From Psychrobacter sp. (GTDB lineage: Bacteria; Pseudomonadota; Gammaproteobacteria; Pseudomonadales; Moraxellaceae): a DNA stretch of 8,806 nt. Positions within the stretch are counted from its first letter, which is position 1. Each line of letters opens with the position of its first letter. Made by a program: the position numbers and the translations under genes. Location: assembly GCA_012270355.1 (NCBI GenBank), contig JAAXIL010000060.1:6981-15786 (forward strand). Direction: 5' to 3'. The notes below the pieces were generated by a model. It searched no databases, was not told the DNA's origin, and saw only the letters and a program-made list of their open reading frames with translations. This document shows, one piece after another, positions 1-6,862 of the stretch.

Positions 1-1
1 C

Positions 2-661
2 ATGAGTGTACGGTTTGATTTGCGGTATGCAGATGGCTTGGTGACGTGCGGAGGCGTTAGTTATGGCGATGTACTCGGAGCAGGGAGCGGGTGGGCGAAT
101 TCAATTTTGTTCCATGACGAGCTGAGAATGCAGTTTGTGCGTTTTTTTGCTCGCCCCGAAACCTTTAGTTTGGGCGTATGCAACGGCTGTCAAATGATGG
201 CACAGTTAAAAGACTTGATTCCTGGGGCGGACAATTTCCCTCGTTTTATTCATAACAAATCGGCACGGTTTGAAGCTCGCACGGTGAACGTAAAAGTTGA
301 ACGCACCAAGTCGGTATTGCTCAAAGGCATGCAAGACAGCATTTTGCCCATTGCGGTGGCTCATGGCGAAGGCTTGGCATCCTTATCGATCGATGAGGTG
401 CAAGCGATGGCAAATCATGGTCAAATCGCCTTGCGGTATGTGGACAGTCACGGCAACCCAACCGAGCATTATCCGCTGAATCCGAATGGGTCAGTAGGGG
501 GCGTGACGGGTATTTGTAGCACCGACGGGCGTGTGACCTTGATGATGCCACACCCCGAACGCAACCTTCGAGCCATCAACCACAGTTGGAAACCTGAAGC
601 ATGGACAGGCGATGGGGCATGGATGCGGATGTTTAGAAATGCTCGGGCGTGGCTGAGATAA
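2..661 (+). CDS. purL: Phosphoribosylformylglycinamidine synthase, C-terminal glutaminase domain (5' partial)
   Basis: This is the last 219 residues of PurL, the large single-chain FGAM synthase that converts FGAR, ATP and glutamine to FGAM in purine synthesis. The visible part is the class I glutamine amidotransferase domain, which supplies ammonia. The nucleophile is in GVCNGC (Cys60 of the fragment) and the His/Glu pair is in PHPE (His184, Glu186), close to the spacing I recall for E. coli PurL. SYGDVLGAG (20-28), the RFEAR stretch (89-93) and the ending MRMFRNAR are also family hallmarks. The ATG at base 2 is an internal methionine; the body of the roughly 1300-residue protein lies off the left edge. 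From this Met to LVTCGG is about 4 residues shorter than in the E. coli protein as I remember it. The gene ends in TAA, 18 bp before trmO. Family assignment is secure. Confidence 0.95.
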   Translation: MSVRFDLRYADGLVTCGGVSYGDVLGAGSGWANSILFHDELRMQFVRFFARPETFSLGVCNGCQMMAQLKDLIPGADNFPRFIHNKSARFEARTVNVKVERTKSVLLKGMQDSILPIAVAHGEGLASLSIDEVQAMANHGQIALRYVDSHGNPTEHYPLNPNGSVGGVTGICSTDGRVTLMMPHPERNLRAINHSWKPEAWTGDGAWMRMFRNARAWLR

Positions 662-679
662 TGGCTTAAGGCTAAGGCT

Positions 680-1423
680 TTGTCAGCAATGTCAGTAATG
701 AATTTGCCACAGGTCAGCATGCCAATCATAGGTATGCATCATTCGCCACTGGTGCAAAAGTTTGGCATACCTCGTCAGCCGAATTTGGTGCAAGTGCCAA
801 GCCATATTAAAATGCTTAAACCGTATGACGACCCCGATGCGTTCGAGGGTTTGATGGCATTTAGCCATCTATGGATTATTTGGCAAACGCATGGCAACCG
901 TGAGTGGGTAAAATTTAAACCAAAGGTGCGTCCGCCTCGGATGGGGGGTAATGCCAAGCTCGGTGTCTTTGCGACTCGAAGCACCTACCGTCCGTCGAGT
1001 TTGGGGCTTTCCGTCGTCAAACTAGAAGACATTGAGGTTAATGGCGGTGTGACATTGCATCTGTCGGGAGCGGACATGGTGGATGGCACACCGATTGTCG
1101 ATATCAAACCCTATTTGCCATATAGCGATGCGGTCAGTGGTGCGGTGAGTAACTTTGCACCTGAAGCCCCAATGCCAAAAGCCGTTACTGTTGACCCGAT
1201 AGCACAAGCCGACTTTGTCTGCTTAACTAATCAAGGTCATTTACAGCCCTCCGATTTCGACATCATTGAAGCCCTAATCGCTCAAGATCCACGTCCTGCG
1301 TATCGTCAACACGAAGTTGATGTCAATAGCGTCATGCGGTATCGAAAAGTTGATATAGAGTTTAGGATGCTGAATAACCAAACGCTCAACATTAAGGCAG
1401 TGCGATTAGTGGGCAGTTCATGA
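680..1423 (+). CDS. trmO: tRNA (N6-threonylcarbamoyladenosine(37)-N6)-methyltransferase TrmO
   Basis: TrmO (TsaA/YaeB family) uses S-adenosylmethionine to methylate t6A at position 37 of certain tRNAs, giving m6t6A next to the anticodon. The 247-residue product matches the family's usual 235 or so. Motifs in order: IGMHHSP (17-23), FGIPRQP (28-34), AFSHLWI (60-66), the core RPPRMGGN and GVFATRSTYRP (84-104), VDGTPIVDIKPYLPYSD (134-150) and DPRPAYR (203-209). The start is uncertain. TTG at 680 has AAGG 8 bp upstream (668-671), while ATG at 689 has AAGG 11 bp upstream (674-677), and another ATG lies at 698. All three precede the conserved core. The short gap after purL suggests cotranscription. 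It ends in TGA. No hairpin terminator is seen after it. Confidence 0.9.
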   Translation: MSAMSVMNLPQVSMPIIGMHHSPLVQKFGIPRQPNLVQVPSHIKMLKPYDDPDAFEGLMAFSHLWIIWQTHGNREWVKFKPKVRPPRMGGNAKLGVFATRSTYRPSSLGLSVVKLEDIEVNGGVTLHLSGADMVDGTPIVDIKPYLPYSDAVSGAVSNFAPEAPMPKAVTVDPIAQADFVCLTNQGHLQPSDFDIIEALIAQDPRPAYRQHEVDVNSVMRYRKVDIEFRMLNNQTLNIKAVRLVGSS

Positions 1424-1479
1424 TGATTAGTTGATTATTGACAGTACTTGAAAGTGACAAACCTAACCTAACCACTTAA

Positions 1480-1525
1480 AATAACTGACACTTTATCTAA
1501 AAAATAGCTAACACCTTATCCAAAA
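1480..1525. repeat. Tandem 23-bp imperfect direct repeat upstream of nspC
   Basis: Two abutting 23-bp units (1480-1502 and 1503-1525) match at 19 of 23 positions. Each has the form AATA-R-CT-R-ACAC-Y-TTATC-Y-AAAA, and all four differences are transitions. They end 31 bp before the ATG of nspC, in the 106-133 bp spacer after trmO. A regulatory repeat or a local duplication are both possible; the sequence does not decide. Confidence 0.7.
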
Positions 1526-1556
1526 CCCTTTGTTAAAAAGAATAGCTTTAAATACT

Positions 1557-2726
1557 ATGCCAAACCTGCAAAAACTCTCCGATATTCCGACCCCTTTTTA
1601 TCAAATCAATCTGCCCGACCTGTTTGCCAACCTTGAGCGGGTACAAACCTTGTGCGAACTGTCGGGAGCAAAAGCCTTGCTTGCCCTAAAATGTTTTGCC
1701 ACTTGGGGCGTATTCGATGCCATGCGTCCCTTTTTGCATGGCACAACCTCATCATCGCTAAACGAGGTGCGATTGGGTAGCGAGGAATTTGGCGGTGAAA
1801 CCCATGCCTATAGCGTGGCGTATGCCGAGCATGAAATTGATGACGTATTAAATTATGCCGACAAAATTATTTTTAATTCGTTCAATCAGCTAAATGCGTT
1901 TAAGGATAAAGCAATTGCCAAGGGTGTTCCTGTTGGTCTCCGCCTCAATCCCCAAACCAGCAATTCTGAATTTATTATCGCTGATCCTGCTCGTCCGTTT
2001 AGTCGATTGGGCGAGCATGATTTGGTAAAAATAAAAGCGGTATTGGGCGACATCACAGGGGTAATGATTCATAACAACTGCGAAAATGATAGCTTTGAGG
2101 CGTTTGATAATAGCCTAAGCAATATTGAAGCGAAATTTGGTGAAGTGTTCCATAAGCTAAATTGGGTGAGCCTTGGGGGTGGTATTCATTTTGTTGACCC
2201 TGATTACCCATTGGAAAAACTGGCTAATAGATTAAAACAATTTAGCGAAGCCTACGGCGTGCAAGTGTATTTGGAGCCAGGGGAGGCATGTATCCATGGG
2301 GCAGGGCAGTTGGTGACAACCGTGCTCGACACCTTGCATAATGGTAAAAATCTAGCTGTGGTTGATGCGTCCATTGAAGCTCATATGCTTGACCTACTCA
2401 TTTATCGGGAAACCGCCCCATTGGTTGCGGTAAACGATACTGAATGCAATTATCCGAACGTGGAAAGTGAAAGTAGCACCATCGTTTATGGCAAGTCCTG
2501 TTTGGCAGGGGACATTTTTGGCGAATATCAATTAACAAACGGTTTGCAAATTGGAGATAGGCTTGCCTTTGGTAATGCTCTTGGTTACACCATGGTTAAG
2601 AAAAATTGGTTTAATGGCGTCAACATGCCGTCTATTGTTGTCGTTGACAAAGATGATGCAGGAGAGCAAACGGTTAGGGTGCAACGAGAGTTTGATTACT
2701 CGGAGTTTAAGTCGGCACTTTCATAA
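1557..2726 (+). CDS. nspC: Carboxynorspermidine/carboxyspermidine decarboxylase
   Basis: NspC is a PLP-dependent, alanine-racemase-fold decarboxylase that removes CO2 from carboxynorspermidine or carboxyspermidine, the last step of the aspartate-semialdehyde route to norspermidine or spermidine. Counting from ATG 1557 (389 aa), visible motifs are LALKCFATWG with the probable PLP lysine (Lys45), GTTSS (62-66), FGGETHAYSV (78-87), HNNCEN (172-177), GGGIH (207-211), EPGEA (240-244), SCLAGD with the likely active-site cysteine (Cys315) and GYTMVKKNWFNG (343-354). The reading frame extends back to TTG at 1530. I chose ATG 1557 because it gives the usual short N-terminus before TPFY; neither start has a good Shine-Dalgarno sequence. 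The gene for the preceding enzymatic step lies 172 bp downstream, so the two form one pathway module. All key motifs are present and the gene looks intact. Confidence 0.93.
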   Translation: MPNLQKLSDIPTPFYQINLPDLFANLERVQTLCELSGAKALLALKCFATWGVFDAMRPFLHGTTSSSLNEVRLGSEEFGGETHAYSVAYAEHEIDDVLNYADKIIFNSFNQLNAFKDKAIAKGVPVGLRLNPQTSNSEFIIADPARPFSRLGEHDLVKIKAVLGDITGVMIHNNCENDSFEAFDNSLSNIEAKFGEVFHKLNWVSLGGGIHFVDPDYPLEKLANRLKQFSEAYGVQVYLEPGEACIHGAGQLVTTVLDTLHNGKNLAVVDASIEAHMLDLLIYRETAPLVAVNDTECNYPNVESESSTIVYGKSCLAGDIFGEYQLTNGLQIGDRLAFGNALGYTMVKKNWFNGVNMPSIVVVDKDDAGEQTVRVQREFDYSEFKSALS

Positions 2727-2806
2727 GTTTAGACAATAGAGTCTCTTGTTTTCTAAAAAATTCCCCACATATTTCACAGTTCGAGTTTATTTAATTCTCG
2801 GGTGCA

Positions 2807-2834
2807 TTGGTTTTCATCGGTTCTCAGTTTTAAT
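2807..2834 (+). promoter_or_regulatory. Possible sigma-70 promoter for the carboxynorspermidine synthase gene
   Basis: TTGGTT (2807-2812) and TTTAAT (2829-2834) are separated by 16 bp in the 172-bp gap between nspC and the synthase gene. The -10 matches consensus at 5 of 6 positions, the -35 only at 3 of 6. The gap is long enough for an independent promoter, but this is a weak prediction by eye. Confidence 0.25.
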
Positions 2835-2884
2835 TCATGCACATTTTTGTTCTATGGGCGTCTGTTTATCAGGCTTGACGCATT

Positions 2885-2890
2885 AAGGAG
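2885..2890 (+). promoter_or_regulatory. Strong Shine-Dalgarno AAGGAG that fixes a TTG start
   Basis: AAGGAG lies 8 bp before TTG at 2899. The first in-frame ATG is at codon 40, beyond the Rossmann glycine motif, so it cannot be the start. The site therefore decides that the synthase gene begins at TTG. Confidence 0.8.
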
Positions 2891-2898
2891 TAATCATT

Positions 2899-4191
2899 TT
2901 GTCCAATTCAGACAAATCTATCCAATCAAACCAATCAAATTCTAAAAACCCAAAACGCAATGTGCTTATTATCGGAGCGGGGGGCGTAGCACAGGTGGTC
3001 GCCCACAAATGTGCGATGAATAACGACGTGCTCGGTGAAATTCACATTGCTTCCCGCACCAAAGCCAAATGTGATGCGATTGCCTCCAGCGTGGTTGCAA
3101 GAGGCAGCTGTCATCATGAGGCTGTTTTGCATACGCAGGAACTCGATGCGGTAGCCGTGGCAGCTGTAAGCGAGCTTATTCAAAATATTGACGTGCAAAT
3201 TGTGATTAATGTCGGTTCAGCGTTTATTAACATGAGCGTTCTTGAAGCCTGTATCAACACGGGTGTGGCGTATATCGACACCGCCATTCACGAAGAACCA
3301 GACAAAATTTGCGAAACTCCGCCGTGGTATGGCAATTATGAATGGCAACGTAAAGAGCGTTGTGCAGAAAAAGGCATTACCGCCATTTTGGGGGCAGGGT
3401 TTGACCCAGGTGTGGTGAATGCTTATGCCCGCATCGGATATGACATGATGGACAAAGGCTCGGTGACTGATATTGATATTATCGACATCAATGCGGGCAG
3501 TCATGGCAAGTATTTTGCGACCAAATTTGCCCCTGAGATTAACTTTCGAGAATTTACAGGTACAGTATATTCATGGCAAAACAGCCAGTGGCAGTCGAAT
3601 AAAATGTTTGAAGTCAAACGCACCGACGATTTGCCCGTGGTTGGTGAACAAAACAGTTATCTAAGCGGTCATGATGAAATACATTCGTTGTCTAAAAACT
3701 TAGACGTGCCCAACATTCGCTTTTGGATGGGCTTTGGTGAGCATTACATGAACGTGTTTACCGTTTTGCAAAATTTAGGCTTGCTGTCAGAACAACCGGT
3801 GACCACTGCCGAAGGTCAAGAAGTGGTGCCCTTAAAAGTTGTCAAAGCTGTGCTACCTGACCCCAGCTCGCTTGCTCCTGAATACACGGGCAAAACCTGC
3901 ATCGGTGATAAGGTAAAGGGGAGGATTGATGGGGAAGAGACTGAAGTCTTTATCTATAACGTGTCTGACCACAAAGAGGCATATAACGAAGTCGGCTCAC
4001 AAGGCATCAGCTATACCGCTGGCGTGCCCCCCGTTGCCGCTGCCATGTTGGTCGCCACAGGTGAGTGGGACGCAGGTCAGATGGTTAATGTCGAGGAGCT
4101 AGATCCAAAACCCTTTATTAACTTACTTAATAAAATTGGCTTGCCCACTCGTATTCAAGATAAAGATGGGGATCGGGCGTTATCGTTTTAA
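2899..4191 (+). CDS. Carboxynorspermidine synthase (saccharopine dehydrogenase family)
   Basis: This enzyme (CANSDH) reductively condenses L-aspartate 4-semialdehyde with 1,3-diaminopropane or putrescine, using NADPH, to give carboxynorspermidine or carboxyspermidine, the substrate of NspC. The product is 430 aa, slightly longer than the roughly 400 usual for the family because of a polar Ser/Asn/Lys-rich leader (1-20) before the fold begins. NVLIIGAGGVAQVVAHKCA (21-39) is the Rossmann nucleotide-binding strand and glycine loop. YIDTAIHEEP (125-134) and LGAGFDPGVVN (164-174) are typical of this branch of the family. The C-terminal part contains GISYTAGVPPVAAAMLVATG, also characteristic. Translation starts at TTG behind AAGGAG. 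A terminator follows the stop by about 40 bp. Plain saccharopine dehydrogenase is less likely because nspC is adjacent. The sequence does not reveal which diamine is used in vivo. Confidence 0.92.
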   Translation: MSNSDKSIQSNQSNSKNPKRNVLIIGAGGVAQVVAHKCAMNNDVLGEIHIASRTKAKCDAIASSVVARGSCHHEAVLHTQELDAVAVAAVSELIQNIDVQIVINVGSAFINMSVLEACINTGVAYIDTAIHEEPDKICETPPWYGNYEWQRKERCAEKGITAILGAGFDPGVVNAYARIGYDMMDKGSVTDIDIIDINAGSHGKYFATKFAPEINFREFTGTVYSWQNSQWQSNKMFEVKRTDDLPVVGEQNSYLSGHDEIHSLSKNLDVPNIRFWMGFGEHYMNVFTVLQNLGLLSEQPVTTAEGQEVVPLKVVKAVLPDPSSLAPEYTGKTCIGDKVKGRIDGEETEVFIYNVSDHKEAYNEVGSQGISYTAGVPPVAAAMLVATGEWDAGQMVNVEELDPKPFINLLNKIGLPTRIQDKDGDRALSF

Positions 4192-4229
4192 GATTTTGTG
4201 TTAACTCTTTTATTTAAACCGCCATTTGC

Positions 4230-4259
4230 AAACGCCCACTTAAAATAGTGGGCGTTTTT
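4230..4259 (+). terminator. Rho-independent terminator after the carboxynorspermidine synthase gene
   Basis: An 11-bp perfect stem (AAACGCCCACT, 4230-4240, with its complement 4247-4257) closes on a 6-nt loop (TAAAAT) and runs into TTTTT (4255-4259). It lies about 40 bp past the synthase stop and faces the convergent ABC gene ending at 4289. Read on the other strand it lacks a good U tract, so it mainly serves the + strand. Confidence 0.9.
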
Positions 4260-4288
4260 ATACAAGCATAAAAAATTCCAAAAAGCTA

Positions 4289-5083
4289 TCAACTTAAAAT
4301 CAAACTGTCATCTTCCACCACTTCACCCCGAGTTTGCTCAAACATATCCAGCAAATCATGAACTGTCATTCCTTGGCGTTCACTGCCCGATACATCAAGC
4401 ACCACCTGTCCTTGGTGTAGCATGACGGTGCGAGTGCCATGAGCGAGGGCTTGTTGCATGGAGTGGGTGACCATCATGGTGGTGAGGTGATTGTCGGTCA
4501 CAATTTGGTCGGTCAGTTCTAGTACAAAGGCTGCTGTTTTTGGGTCTAAGGCGGCAGTGTGTTAATCAAGTAGCAGAATTTTTGAGGGTTGAAGCGATGC
4601 CCTCAGCAAACTGACGGCTTGGCGTTGACCACCCGATAATAAACCCATACGGTCGGTGAGGCGGTTCTCTAACCCGAGCTTCAATACCGCTAATTTATCT
4701 CTAAATACTGCACGATTATTTCCGTTTAATGCCCCTTTTAAACCTCGTGCACTACCCCGTTTATAGGCAAGAGCCATGTTTTCTTCAATGGTGAGTGCCT
4801 CACAGGTGCCTGCCATCGGGTCTTGGAATACTCGAGCCACTTGTGATGCCCGCTGATGAGCCGTTTTTTTGGTCACGTCCACACCGTTTAGCAAAACTTG
4901 TCCGCTATCGATACCAATCGTGCCCGCCACCGCATTCAAAAAGGTCGATTTACCAGCCCCATTCGTACCAATCACGGTCACAAATTCGCCTTCATCAATG
5001 TCCAGACTCACACCACGCAAGGCAGGGTTTTCGATGGGCGTACCGGGGTTAAAGGTTAGGCGTAAATCATGGGCTTGCATCAT
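4289..5083 (-). pseudogene. ABC transporter ATP-binding protein (TrpXYZ type), in-frame stop at the Walker B glutamate
   Basis: The 264-codon frame encodes the ATPase of a COG1101-type importer, which would drive uptake with the adjacent permease and lipoprotein. Motifs: Walker A GTNGAGKS (39-46), Q-loop VFQDP (85-89), signature LLSGGQRQ (148-155), Walker B KILLLD (168-173), D-loop AALD (177-180), H-loop MMVTHSM with His207. Codon 174, where LLLDE requires the catalytic Glu, is TAA (4562-4564). The frame then continues correctly with HTAALDPKTAAF to a TGA at 4289. One G-to-T change (GAA to TAA) explains it, with no frameshift. The 173-aa product lacks the catalytic Glu, D-loop and H-loop and should be inactive. 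The start is ATG 5083 (or ATG 5080), with AGG about 9 bp upstream and 61 bp after the permease stop. A base-call error is the main alternative. Confidence 0.88.
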
Positions 5084-5144
5084 GGCGGATTACCTAGCGT
5101 ACAAAAATAAATTTAAACAATTGTATGGTAGTACATCAAAAGTC

Positions 5145-6041
5145 TTAGCGAGGGCGACGGGTTAAAAATTTGGCTTTAGCTTGTGGCAACACCAAGGCGA
5201 TAACTACGAGGAGGGCAGTGACTAAGTTTAAGTCCTGTGGACCAAAGCCGATGCTACGCAATGTCTCGCTCGATAAAGCAATTTGAATAAACAAACGGTA
5301 TAAAAATGCTCCGATAATTACGGCAAGCGTAATCAGCCAAATGCGTTTGGCAGGAATGATGGTTTCACCAATAATCACAGCAGCCAGCCCAATCACAATC
5401 GTACCGATACCGATGGAGATGTCCGCTCCCCCTTGAGTCTGTACAAACAGGGCACCGCCCAACGCAATCAATCCGTTAGAGATTGCCATGCCCAAAATAG
5501 TCATCATGGAAGTGTTGATGCCTTGAGCCTGTGCCATACGAGGGGTGGAGCCAGTTGCCCGCATGGACAAGCCCGTCTCCGTGCTAAAGAACCAATCGAC
5601 AATTAATTTGGCGACCAACACTACGCCACCAATGATGACGCATCGCATCCAATAACCATTTTCGGGTGTGACGATATTTGCAAAAATCGTTGGTTCGCCA
5701 AGCAACGGCAAGTTTGGTGCCCCCATAATTCTTAAGTTGACCGTATAGAGAGCCACCATCACTAAGATACTGGCGAGTAGCTGCAATATGTTAAGTTTGA
5801 CATACAACCAAGCAGTCACCACCCCTGCCATCGCCCCAGCAATCATACCAAGCAAACACGCCAGCCAAGGGTTGATACCTGCCACAATCGCCACTGCCGC
5901 CACCGCTCCACCCAGCGGAAAACTGCCGTCTGCCGTCAGGTCTGGAAAGTCCAAAACCCGAAACGACATCAGCACACCGAGGGCCACCAAGGCATAAATC
6001 ACACCACTCGCGAGCGCACCAAAAAACGCAATTAAGGACAT
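5145..6041 (-). CDS. ABC transporter permease (TrpXYZ type, COG4120-like)
   Basis: This 298-residue, very hydrophobic protein would be the membrane channel of the importer. It has about eight predicted helices, beginning with SLIAFFGALASGVIYALVAL. Family-like stretches include FRVLDFPDLTADGSFPLGG (27-45), LQLLASILVMVALYTVNLRIMG (the typical helix followed by NLRIMG), TGLSMRATG (the cytoplasmic coupling segment facing the ATPase) and GADISIGIGTIVIGLAAVIIGE. The length matches the family, the frame is open throughout, and it ends with a basic tail (RRPR) and TAA. The start is ATG 6041, without a good Shine-Dalgarno sequence. It sits 58 bp after the broken binding-protein copy and 61 bp before the ATPase, so it belongs to their operon. 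The substrate is not readable: relatives include tryptophan/tyrosine importers, but most are uncharacterised. It seems to be the only undamaged component here. Confidence 0.88.
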   Translation of the reverse strand: MSLIAFFGALASGVIYALVALGVLMSFRVLDFPDLTADGSFPLGGAVAAVAIVAGINPWLACLLGMIAGAMAGVVTAWLYVKLNILQLLASILVMVALYTVNLRIMGAPNLPLLGEPTIFANIVTPENGYWMRCVIIGGVVLVAKLIVDWFFSTETGLSMRATGSTPRMAQAQGINTSMMTILGMAISNGLIALGGALFVQTQGGADISIGIGTIVIGLAAVIIGETIIPAKRIWLITLAVIIGAFLYRLFIQIALSSETLRSIGFGPQDLNLVTALLVVIALVLPQAKAKFLTRRPR

Positions 6042-6099
6042 AAAGCTAACAACTCTGGCTAGGGATTAAAAATTGGATTGGAAAATGAATGAAGAAAAT

Positions 6100-6730
6100 T
6101 TATTCTATCACCTTGTCAGCACGATCAAGCACGCTTTGCGGAAGGGTGATGCCTTGCTCGGTAGCGTGTTTGGGGCTGACGTAAAATTGCAAATTGTTCG
6201 GCCGAGGGGCGATACACGGGAATATCCCCCGCTGGCGTGCCGTTTAATACTTGTGTGACTAACTTACCCGTTTCTTTACCAATTTGATAGTAGTCTAAGC
6301 CAAGGGCGGCAACCGCTCCACGTGTCACCGAATCCGTGTCGGATGCAATTAGCAAAATTTTGCTTTTGGCGGTAGGGGCTTCGACGACGTTAATGCCCAT
6401 GGGCTCAAGTTCTTTTTTCAGTCCGTCAACAAATCCATCTTCTTTGAGCTTGTCAATCGTACCTTGCCGGACGGAGTCTAAGGCAGGGTGGTCAACAATG
6501 GCGGTGATGGCAACTTCTTTGGTTTCGCCAGTAATAGACGTAGTTGAATCTGTAGTTGTTTCTGTCTCTACTTTTGATGGCGTATTTTCAGCAGTATCAT
6601 GTGCGGTTTCAGCGGGTTGACTACACCCTGTCATCATCGACAAACCTGCCCCAAAAACTAGAGCAGGTAATAAACGCGGCGTGTTAAATCGATAATCAAA
6701 GGCAGTTAATTTAAGGTGTAACCGTGACAT
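6100..6730 (-). pseudogene. Second ABC substrate-binding lipoprotein copy, with two internal deletions and a frameshift
   Basis: This is a diverged paralogue of the binding protein at 6863-7951. It has a lipoprotein signal with lipobox MTGC (Cys36), a Thr/Glu-rich linker and the shared start of the domain, KEVAITAIVDHPALD (71-85). Compared with its neighbour it lacks about 119 residues between GFVDG and LKKELEPMG, and about 39 between PTAKS and KILLIAS; both losses keep the frame. Past PVYRPSAEQF (about 6191-6199) the frame shifts by one. The true C-terminus is readable in the next frame as NLQFYVSPKHA and ITLPQSVLDRADKVIE, ending in TAA at 6100-6102. The open frame instead stops at 6125. No Shine-Dalgarno sequence is seen before ATG 6730. 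Most of the ligand-binding domain is gone, so the product cannot work as a binding protein. Codon choices differ widely from the neighbour, so the duplication is old. Confidence 0.87.
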
Positions 6731-6784
6731 GAGAGGAAATATCCAAAGCTGATGGTAGAGTATTGAATGAATGATAAAACAATA

Positions 6785-6811
6785 CCCTCATCTGAGGTCA
6801 GCGGATGAGGG
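6785..6811 (-). terminator. Rho-independent terminator after the first binding-protein gene
   Basis: An 8-bp GC-rich stem, CCCTCATC (6785-6792) with GATGAGGG (6804-6811), has an 11-nt loop. On the - strand it is followed by TATTGTTTTATC. It lies 51 bp past the TAG of the 6863-7951 gene and separates it from the downstream copy, so the first binding-protein gene may be a single-gene transcript. Confidence 0.7.
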
Positions 6812-6862
6812 CTTGTACGGTAGAAAATGATTATCAATAAATTTTCTGAAAAATAGGCAAGG

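Noticed and set aside
1438..1466. Perfect TTGACA (-35) downstream of trmO
   Set aside because: No acceptable -10 lies 15-19 bp downstream (the sequence there is ACCTAACC), so I do not call a promoter.
2731..2755. Weak hairpin after nspC followed by T-rich sequence
   Set aside because: The stem is only 3-4 bp with mismatches, too weak to call a terminator.
1472..4248. Shared 12-mer CCACTTAAAATA at 1472 and in the terminator at 4237
   Set aside because: A few 12-bp matches are expected by chance in a window of this size, and the second copy is explained by the hairpin.
4289..4501. Separate 70-residue protein starting at GTG 4501
   Set aside because: It is the in-frame continuation of the ATPase after the TAA; no Shine-Dalgarno sequence precedes it and it begins in mid-domain.
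4869..5165. Open frame of 98 codons on the + strand
   Set aside because: It lies antisense to the ATPase gene, whose motifs are unmistakable, and its product has no recognisable domain.
6336..6620. Ser-rich open frame of 94 codons on the + strand
   Set aside because: It is the antisense shadow of the Thr/Glu-rich linker of the second binding-protein copy.
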